Assembly (NCBI GenBank): GCA_019421925.1
Contig: JAHZEH010000129.1
Location: forward strand, 1-5,981
Direction of reading: 5' to 3'
Source: Clostridia bacterium
GTDB lineage: Bacteria; Bacillota; Clostridia; Christensenellales; CALWSW01
Length of the DNA: 5,981 nt
Below are positions 1 through 4,302 of this stretch, in pieces (within the stretch, counting starts at the first letter, position 1; each line of letters opens with the position of its first letter). Made by a program: the position numbers and the translations under genes. Under the pieces are notes generated by a model. That model saw only the letters and a program-made list of their open reading frames with translations. It ran no database searches and was not told the DNA's origin.

Positions 1-468
1 GAGACCATCTACCTCAACGAGAATACCGGCTCCGACTTCAACCCCGTCAAGGACTCCATCCGCATCTATAAGCTGATGCTCAAGTCCTTCTTCCTGTTCT
101 TCGCCTCCTCCCTGTTGTGTTCTCTGGTGGATCTGGGCGCATTTGCCCTCTTCTCCAAAGCCGTCTTCCCCGAGGGTTTCTCTGAGCGCCTGCTTCTTTC
201 AACCGTGCTGGCCCGCGCGGTCTCCTCCCTGCTCAATTTCGCCATCAACCGGGGGCTGGTCTTTAAAAACGGGGGCAGGGGCTGTATTGTCCGGTATTAT
301 ATCCTGGCCGTTGTCCAGCTCCTGTGCAGCTGGCTGCTGGTGGAGGGCCTCTTCGCCCTTCTGGGCATCGACGAGGTCGTCATCAAAGCCGTGGTGGACG
401 TGGTGCTCTTCTTCTTCAGCTACCGTATCCAGCGGGCATGGGTCTTTCGTGGGAACCGCGGGGATTGA
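1..468 (+). CDS. C-terminal part of a GtrA-domain membrane protein, probably a glycosyltransferase family 2/GtrA fusion (5' partial)
   Basis: The frame is open from the first base and ends in TGA at 466-468, giving 155 visible residues; the start lies upstream of the window. The last ~130 residues fit a GtrA domain: about four hydrophobic helices, the conserved SSLLNFAINRGLVFK stretch after helix 2 (a residue pattern R..SS..NF..NR..VF), and a final SYRIQRAWVF. GtrA proteins are small membrane proteins thought to help move lipid-linked sugars during cell-envelope polysaccharide synthesis. The first ~25 visible residues (YLNENTGSDFNPVKDSIRIY) are soluble and resemble the linker that follows a family 2 glycosyltransferase domain in clostridial fusion proteins. 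Starting at the internal ATG (position 76) would give a GtrA-only protein, but no Shine-Dalgarno precedes it and the frame is open upstream, so I read it as the tail of a longer protein. The fusion itself is inferred because the catalytic domain is not visible. Confidence 0.8.
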   Translation, partial: ETIYLNENTGSDFNPVKDSIRIYKLMLKSFFLFFASSLLCSLVDLGAFALFSKAVFPEGFSERLLLSTVLARAVSSLLNFAINRGLVFKNGGRGCIVRYYILAVVQLLCSWLLVEGLFALLGIDEVVIKAVVDVVLFFFSYRIQRAWVFRGNRGD

Positions 469-493
469 CAAACATCCCCCATCCCGCTATGAT
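465..493 (+). promoter_or_regulatory. Predicted sigma-A-type promoter for the C26 hydrolase gene
   Basis: A perfect -35 TTGACA (465-470) is separated by exactly 17 bp from TATGAT (488-493), a 5/6 match to the -10 consensus. The -35 box overlaps the stop codon of the GtrA gene. Transcription would start near 500, just before the hairpin at 507-541, leaving a leader of about 70 nt before the hydrolase ATG at 571. Eleven of twelve positions match consensus with ideal spacing, so chance is unlikely, but activity is inferred. Confidence 0.7.
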
Positions 494-506
494 ATCTCCA
501 GGAAAT

Positions 507-541
507 GACAAAGGCGTCCTCTTCAAGGGGACGCCTTTGTC
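507..541 (+). terminator. Perfect hairpin: terminator of the GtrA gene or attenuator-like leader of the hydrolase gene
   Basis: GACAAAGGCGTCC (507-519) pairs perfectly over 13 bp with GGACGCCTTTGTC (529-541). Two further pairs, one of them G-T, close a TTCAA loop. The AAA/TTT end of the stem makes it terminator-like on either strand, with a short T-rich tail (TTTGTCTAT) on the + strand. It sits 39 bp after the GtrA stop, as expected of a terminator. It also lies downstream of the promoter at 465-493, so it would form at the very start of the hydrolase transcript. Confidence 0.65.
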
Positions 542-556
542 TATACTGAATGATTT

Positions 557-562
557 GGAGGA
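557..562 (+). promoter_or_regulatory. Ribosome binding site that sets the hydrolase start
   Basis: GGAGGA lies 8 nt before the ATG at 571. An in-frame ATG also exists at 550, but it is upstream of this site and would add seven residues not expected in the family, so 571 is preferred. Confidence 0.8.
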
Positions 563-570
563 TACCTGCT

Positions 571-1293
571 ATGAAACGGCCAACAGTCGGGGTGCTCCCC
601 CTCTGGGACAGCGCCCGCCGGGATGTCTGGATGCGCACGGAATATCTGGACGGTCTTCTGGACGGAGGCGCGCTTCCCCTCATCTTTCCCCTGACCGGGG
701 ATCCGGAAACCAACCGAAGCCTCTGCGCCGCTGTGGACGGCCTGCTCTTCACCGGCGGCCAGGACGTCTCCCCCGCTCTCTACGGACAGGAAAAGGCGCC
801 CTGCTGCGAGGAGGTCTCCCCCCTGCGGGACGGGCAGGATCTGCAGGTTGTGCAGAGCGCCCTGGAGATGGGCAAGCCTGTGCTCGGCATCTGCCGGGGC
901 CTGCAGCTCATCAATGCAGCCCTGGGCGGCTCCCTGTATCAGGATATCGGACTGGAGGCAGGGAAATCCGCCGCTCTGCACCGGCAGGAGAAGCCCTATG
1001 CCCGTCCCGTCCACCGGGTGGATCTGTGTCCCGGCACCCCCCTGCGCGCCATTGCGGGGCGGGACTCCCTGATGGTCAACAGTATACACCACCAGGCGGT
1101 GTCCTCCCTCGCCCCTGGGCTTCTGCCCGCCGCTCTCTCTGAGGACGGCCTGATTGAGGCCGCCTATCTGCCGGACAGGACTTTCTTTCTTGCGGTACAG
1201 TGGCATCCCGAATTTTTGCAGCCGGGCGACGAGGTCTCCCGCCGGCTCTTTTCCGCTTTTTCGGAAGCCTGCTCAGGTCAAGCCTTTCCATGA
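571..1293 (+). CDS. Gamma-glutamyl-gamma-aminobutyrate hydrolase family protein (peptidase C26, PuuD-like)
   Basis: The 240-residue protein has the class I glutamine-amidotransferase fold signature of the C26 family and is close to the usual length (about 240-255). Visible motifs in order: LLFTGGQDVSP (about 58-68, the oxyanion/substrate loop), the nucleophile elbow GICRGLQLINAALGGS with Cys108, SIHHQAV (about 170-177), and VQWHPEF with His212 and Glu214 completing a Cys-His-Glu triad. Family members are cytosolic enzymes that cleave gamma-glutamyl amide bonds, for example gamma-glutamyl-GABA in putrescine breakdown in E. coli. No other putrescine-pathway gene is visible, so the natural substrate is open and the puuD symbol is not assigned. 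It has its own promoter (465-493) and a terminator right after its TGA, so it is probably monocistronic. All catalytic residues are present. Confidence 0.9.
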   Translation: MKRPTVGVLPLWDSARRDVWMRTEYLDGLLDGGALPLIFPLTGDPETNRSLCAAVDGLLFTGGQDVSPALYGQEKAPCCEEVSPLRDGQDLQVVQSALEMGKPVLGICRGLQLINAALGGSLYQDIGLEAGKSAALHRQEKPYARPVHRVDLCPGTPLRAIAGRDSLMVNSIHHQAVSSLAPGLLPAALSEDGLIEAAYLPDRTFFLAVQWHPEFLQPGDEVSRRLFSAFSEACSGQAFP

Positions 1294-1325
1294 AAAAGCC
1301 CCGGTCCGACGGCCGGGGCCTTTTC
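1293..1325. terminator. Bidirectional intrinsic terminator between convergent genes
   Basis: GCCCCGG (1298-1304) pairs with CCGGGGC (1313-1319); two more pairs, one of them G-T, leave a CGAC loop. An A5 run (1293-1297) precedes the stem and TTTT (1321-1324) follows it, so the hairpin has a T tract in both directions. It directly follows the hydrolase stop and lies a few bases from the stop codon of the convergent Spo0A-domain gene (1327-1329). Confidence 0.85.
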
Positions 1326-1326
1326 C

Positions 1327-1803
1327 CTATTGCAGCAGGAGATTCAAGTGCATACGGGCCACAAATTCCGAATTGGTAGGGTTGCTGTTCCGATAACTCT
1401 CGCCAAACATCCCAGCAAGGACCTCCCGGTCCAGCGCCCGCTCCCACGTCGCTTTGATCACCGTGCGGATGTTTCTCTCCACCCGTGCGGGCGTGGTTCC
1501 AAACCGCTCCCCGATGACAACATAAATCTGATTCATCTTTTGCCTCATGCACTTGGGCAGCAGGATGGACATCACAACCGCGTCGCACAGATAGACATGT
1601 CCCAGCATATGGGGCGGCATGCCAATCTTTTTGAACTCCGCAGCGATGCGCGCTGTCCATTCCCGCTCCGTCTCGGTCTCAGTTCTGTCCAGTTGAACTC
1701 TTTCACAACCGCTTTTTAAGTCGCACATAACCCTTGCTGATCCGATCACAAAAAATCCCCCCCGATAATATGCCGATTGACGGCATTTTTTATGGACCGA
1801 CAT
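1327..1803 (-). CDS. Spo0A C-terminal-domain protein without a receiver domain
   Basis: About 158 residues if started at the ATG at 1803. From about residue 45 to the end it resembles the DNA-binding effector domain of the sporulation master regulator Spo0A: GMPPHMLGHVYLCDAV, the recognition-helix region TTPARVERNIRTVIKATW (about 103-120) with the RVERxIR core intact, and the closing PTNSEFVARM block. Full Spo0A is about 260 residues with an N-terminal phosphoacceptor domain; here the first ~45 residues are short, basic and receiver-free, so the protein cannot be switched by phosphorylation in the usual way. It probably binds Spo0A-like DNA sites. The start is uncertain: ATG at 1803 or 1806 follows GGGGAG (1813-1808), TTG at 1815 is also in frame, and GTG at 1749 (140 residues) lies 6 nt after a G-rich run. 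All give the same DNA-binding domain. Stop is TAG. It is not spo0A itself. Confidence 0.82.
   Translation of the reverse strand: MSVHKKCRQSAYYRGGFFVIGSARVMCDLKSGCERVQLDRTETETEREWTARIAAEFKKIGMPPHMLGHVYLCDAVVMSILLPKCMRQKMNQIYVVIGERFGTTPARVERNIRTVIKATWERALDREVLAGMFGESYRNSNPTNSEFVARMHLNLLLQ
1770..1791. repeat. Small inverted repeat with T tract near the start of the Spo0A-domain gene
   Basis: ATGCCG (1770-1775) and CGGCAT (1781-1786) are perfect inverted arms around a 5-base spacer; on the + strand a T6 run follows (1786-1791). If translation starts at GTG 1749 the hairpin lies in the mRNA leader; if at ATG 1803 it lies within the first codons. No + strand gene ends nearby, so a terminator role is doubtful. 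Confidence 0.4.
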
Positions 1804-1836
1804 CATTCTCCCCAAAACGACATGGCCACATTGCCT

Positions 1837-1865
1837 ATCGTAATTGATTTAATTCAAAACAGCAA
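1837..1865 (-). promoter_or_regulatory. Candidate promoter of the Spo0A-domain gene
   Basis: On the minus strand TTGCTG (1865-1860) and TACGAT (1842-1837) are 17 bp apart. The hexamers match consensus at 3/6 and 4/6, which is weak and would suit an activator-dependent promoter. Transcription would begin near 1830, about 27 nt before the ATG at 1803. The Spo0A-box at 1875-1886 sits 9 bp upstream of the -35 hexamer. Confidence 0.4.
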
Positions 1866-1874
1866 GGGGGTTTT

Positions 1875-1886
1875 ATTGTCGAACGA
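1875..1886 (+). promoter_or_regulatory. Putative Spo0A-binding site (0A box) 1
   Basis: ATTGTCGAACGA contains the complete 0A-box core TGTCGAA (1877-1883) and matches the known consensus TTTGTCGAANAA at 9 of 11 defined positions. It lies about 50 bp upstream of the predicted transcription start of the Spo0A-domain gene, a usual position for activation by Spo0A. Confidence 0.55.
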
Positions 1887-1932
1887 GTCATAAAAGCTCT
1901 TTTTGAATAAAATAAATCGTTTTTTATGTTAC

Positions 1933-1944
1933 TGTTTCGACATA
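1933..1944 (-). promoter_or_regulatory. Putative Spo0A-binding site (0A box) 2
   Basis: Read on the minus strand, TATGTCGAAACA again carries the exact core TGTCGAA (1942-1936) and matches 9 of 11 defined consensus positions. It is inverted relative to box 1, with 59 bp between core starts, and ends 3 bp before the stop codon of the response-regulator gene. Two exact cores within 70 bp of AT-rich DNA upstream of a Spo0A-like gene support a regulatory role. Confidence 0.5.
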
Positions 1945-1947
1945 TTT

Positions 1948-2643
1948 CTATTTTTCTTCCCCTTGAGGGCAGAATAGATACCCCCTCCCCCGGGTGCTTC
2001 TGAGATAAACGGGCGCATTGGGATCATCTTCAATTTTCTTTCTAAGGTTGTGGATATGCACCATCACAGTGCGCACATCCCCCAAGCTGGGCCTTCCCCA
2101 GATGTTCTCATACAGGACGCTGAGACTGAAGTTTTGGTTGGGGTGTTGCAAAAAAAACTCCAGCAGGTTAAATTCGATAGGGGAGAGTCCCTTGCGTTCG
2201 CCATTTCTCACAATAGCATGCCCCGCCCTGTCCAGCTCAAAAGAGGGGAAGGACAGGATGCCCCCGCCCCTTCCGCCCCGCATCCTCCTCAGGTTCGCCT
2301 CCATGCGGGCCTGCAGCATCTCACAGGTGAAGGGCTTGACCAGATAATCATCTCCCCCCATGCGCAGGGCCCGGATGATGGTATCTTCCCCATCGATGCA
2401 GGAGATGAAGATGATGGGACAGTACAGGCTCTCTCTCAACTGTGCGCACAGCTCCACCCCGTCCACATCGGGCAGCATAATATCCGGCAAAATCACATCC
2501 TATTGCCCTCCCCCGCCCACTCTCTCCAGAGCCCCGGCCGCATTCTGCGCCACATCCACCTCATATTGACCGCTCTGGGACAGATAATAGCGGACGATCT
2601 CGGCAATGCTGCCGTCGTCCTCCACCAATAGAACCCGGTCCAC
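1948..2643 (-). pseudogene. OmpR-family response regulator interrupted by an in-frame TAG
   Basis: Read from the GTG at 2643 (GGGGGAG 5 nt upstream), the frame encodes a 231-codon OmpR/PhoB-type regulator of normal length with a single TAG at codon 48 (2502-2500). Everything else is intact: acidic pocket Glu8/Asp9/Asp10, phosphoacceptor Asp54 in DVILPDIMLPDVDG, Ser81, Lys103 in LVKPF, and a C-terminal winged helix (about 129-231) with LSPIEFNLLEFF, the VRTVMVHIHNLRKKI recognition helix and a terminal STRGRGYLF hairpin. Codon 48, just before DVIL, is usually an aromatic residue, so a Tyr codon (TAT/TAC) may have become TAG. As read, translation yields a 47-residue peptide; restart at GTG 2496 would give a truncated receiver plus the DNA-binding domain. 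It pairs with the divergent kinase at 2705-4225. The natural stop is also TAG (1950-1948). The lack of any other damage means a very recent mutation or a sequencing error. Confidence 0.85.
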
Positions 2644-2683
2644 GGCTTCTCCCCCTCTCCTCATCCAGCTTTCTTTATTTACT

Positions 2684-2712
2684 ATTATAGCGGAGGAATC
2701 CCTCATGCGCAA
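2684..2712 (-). promoter_or_regulatory. Predicted promoter of the response-regulator gene
   Basis: On the minus strand a perfect -10 TATAAT (2689-2684) lies 17 bp downstream of TTGCGC (2712-2707; 3/6 match). Transcription would start near 2677, giving a leader of about 33 nt that holds the GGGGGAG site. The -35 falls inside the first codons of the divergent kinase gene. The same AT-rich patch offers TATTAT on the + strand, but that is too close to the kinase ribosome binding site, so the kinase promoter probably lies further left, inside the regulator gene. Confidence 0.55.
2692..2697 (+). promoter_or_regulatory. Ribosome binding site that sets the kinase start
   Basis: GGAGGA stands 8 nt before the ATG at 2705. 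The frame is open further left to 2606, but that extension overlaps the regulator gene and has no comparable site. Confidence 0.8.
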
Positions 2713-4225
2713 AGCACTCCCCCCTCTGGCCTTCTTCCTGGCTGTTAATCTGCTGTTCAAGCACGGTTTCCTGCTGCTCAATGAGCTGGCCCTTCCGCCG
2801 GAGTTTCCCTCTGCCGTCTGGGTCAACACCTTTGCCTGCGGCATCTGCTTCCTGCTCGCCATCTACAGCCTCTCCCTCTTTCTGCAAAAGCGGAGCGAGC
2901 GGTATCTGCTCTGGCTGTTCGTGATCGCCTTTTTGGCGTTCTGGCGCACGCTCATCGCCTCCGAGCTCACGCAAGCAATCCTGGCCGCCCAGAACATGGG
3001 ATGGCTGCGCATCCCCCTGGATATCTTCACCGTGGTCATCTGTTTCGCCCTGTGCTTCTGGCTCACCCAGACCTCGCTCCCCGGCAGATGGAACCTTCTG
3101 CTCTCCCCCCTGGGCCTGCTCTCCCTCTTCCTCTTCCTTCTCTGCATGCGCCTGCTTATCCCCGGCACCCTCCTCCAGATCATCCTGGGCAACATGCCAT
3201 ACTTTGCCGGGCTGACCTGCCTGATGCTCGCCTGCATCCGCAAAGCGCCCTGCGCCTATATCCTTCTCTTCGGCATGGCCGCCCGGTACGGCCTGCGCAG
3301 CTACATGAATCTCATCACCAACGCCGGCACCGTACCGGCGGGCGAAATCTTTGCCTATGTCAACGCCTCCCAGCTGGACTTCTTCGTCTTTGTGCTGGCC
3401 TGTCTCTTCTCCATCAACCACAGGTTTGTCAGCAAGTTCAACGAATCCGACCGGCTTGTGGGGGAGCTGGCGCGGGCCAATGCCAGCCTGGACGCCAAGG
3501 TGGCCCAACGGACCCAGGCCCTGCAGGAGGCCAACGCCGCCATCCTCGGGGAGCAGGAACGGAAGCACCGGCTCATGCTCAACATCTTCCACGACCTGCG
3601 CAGCCCCCTGTTCGTTCTGCGGGGCTATACCGACATGCTTCAGCCCCAGACCGAGCAGGACGCCTCCCGTAAACAGCTCATGCAGGAGCGTCTCGCCTTT
3701 CTAAGCAAGCTTATTGAGGACCTCTTCCTCACCGCCAAACTGGAGGAGGGACAGATCACCTTTGAGCTGGAGCCCGTGGAACTGTGCAGCCTGTGCGAAG
3801 ACATCGCCCGGAGCGGGGCCCTGACTGCACAGCAGAGGTCCATCGTCCTCCAATGGGAGGGTTCCCCCTGCACAGTACTGGGGGACGCCTTCCGGCTCCG
3901 CCAGGCCCTGCAGAACCTCATGGACAACGCCCTGCAATATACCCCCGCCGGCGGCTCTATCCGCTTCACCTGCGGAGCCCGGGAGGGTCTTGCCGCCGTC
4001 ACTGTGCAGAATACGGGCCAGGGAATCGCCCCTGAGGACCTCCCCCATGTCTTCGAGCGATACTACCAGGTCCGCCGTCCGGGCGACCGGGATTCGACCG
4101 GCCTGGGCCTGTCTATCGCCCTGTCCATCGCCCGCTCTCACGGCGGCGACATCACCGCGCAGAGCATCCCCGGGCAGGGCGCCAGCTTCTACGTCACCAT
4201 CCCCCTCTATCTGGCAGAGGAATAG
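2705..4225 (+). CDS. Multi-pass membrane sensor histidine kinase
   Basis: This 506-residue protein senses an unknown signal and should phosphorylate a partner regulator. The N-terminal half is membrane: hydrophobic segments at about 5-25, 38-60, 67-85, 105-120, 129-152, 156-178, possibly 181-197, and 224-237, so seven or eight helices with little extracellular sequence, like 7TM-type sensor modules. A probable coiled coil (about 243-290) leads into the HisKA domain, with the phosphorylated His296 in FHDLRSPLF. The ATPase domain has the N box LMDNALQYTP (Asn408), a G1 box NTGQGI with Asn436 where Asp is more usual (a known variant), the F box HVFERYY, the G2 box STGLGLSIA, and a final GQGASFYVTIP. 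No HAMP or PAS domain is evident. It is transcribed away from its presumed partner at 1948-2643, with 61 bp between the start codons. The catalytic core looks complete. Confidence 0.92.
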   Translation: MRKALPPLAFFLAVNLLFKHGFLLLNELALPPEFPSAVWVNTFACGICFLLAIYSLSLFLQKRSERYLLWLFVIAFLAFWRTLIASELTQAILAAQNMGWLRIPLDIFTVVICFALCFWLTQTSLPGRWNLLLSPLGLLSLFLFLLCMRLLIPGTLLQIILGNMPYFAGLTCLMLACIRKAPCAYILLFGMAARYGLRSYMNLITNAGTVPAGEIFAYVNASQLDFFVFVLACLFSINHRFVSKFNESDRLVGELARANASLDAKVAQRTQALQEANAAILGEQERKHRLMLNIFHDLRSPLFVLRGYTDMLQPQTEQDASRKQLMQERLAFLSKLIEDLFLTAKLEEGQITFELEPVELCSLCEDIARSGALTAQQRSIVLQWEGSPCTVLGDAFRLRQALQNLMDNALQYTPAGGSIRFTCGAREGLAAVTVQNTGQGIAPEDLPHVFERYYQVRRPGDRDSTGLGLSIALSIARSHGGDITAQSIPGQGASFYVTIPLYLAEE

Positions 4226-4227
4226 AG

Positions 4228-4265
4228 AAAAAGCGGGTGGGGAGCAACCGCTCCCCACCCGCCTT
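4228..4265. terminator. Bidirectional hairpin terminator between the kinase and flavoprotein genes
   Basis: GCGGGTGGGGAGC (4233-4245) pairs perfectly over 13 bp with GCTCCCCACCCGC (4250-4262) around an AACC loop. On the minus strand the stem is followed by TTTTT (4232-4228), a standard terminator for the flavoprotein gene. On the + strand the tail is only pyrimidine-rich (CTTCCCTCTC), a weaker stop for the kinase transcript that ends 7 bp before the stem. Confidence 0.85.
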
Positions 4266-4302
4266 CCCTCTCTGGGAATTCTTCTTTAAAATAATGATTG
4301 AT

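Noticed and set aside
541..553. TATACT (542-547) as a -10 box for the hydrolase gene
   Set aside because: There is no acceptable -35 hexamer 16-18 bp upstream, and transcription would start at the ribosome binding site. The 465-493 promoter is far better.
1770..1791. The hairpin plus T6 run as a + strand terminator
   Set aside because: The stem is only 6 bp, and the nearest upstream + strand gene (hydrolase) already has a strong terminator at 1293-1325.
1813..1824. A third 0A-like site (ATGTCGTTTTGG, minus strand) between the promoter and start of the Spo0A-domain gene
   Set aside because: Only five of the seven core bases match TGTCGAA, which is expected by chance in AT-rich DNA.
2500..2502. 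Pyrrolysine-type or other recoding of TAG
   Set aside because: The response regulator itself, the kinase and the Spo0A-domain gene all end in TAG, no structured insertion signal is seen after the codon, and regulators of this family have no known need for such a residue.
2606..2704. Upstream extension of the kinase to 2606
   Set aside because: It would overlap the regulator's coding start, lacks a ribosome binding site, and adds a non-hydrophobic Ser/Thr-rich stretch. GGAGGA with 8-nt spacing clearly marks 2705.
2675..3592. A 305-codon open frame on the minus strand opposite the kinase gene
   Set aside because: Its Gly/Glu/Gln-rich translation is typical of an antisense shadow. The + strand encodes a complete kinase with a good ribosome binding site.
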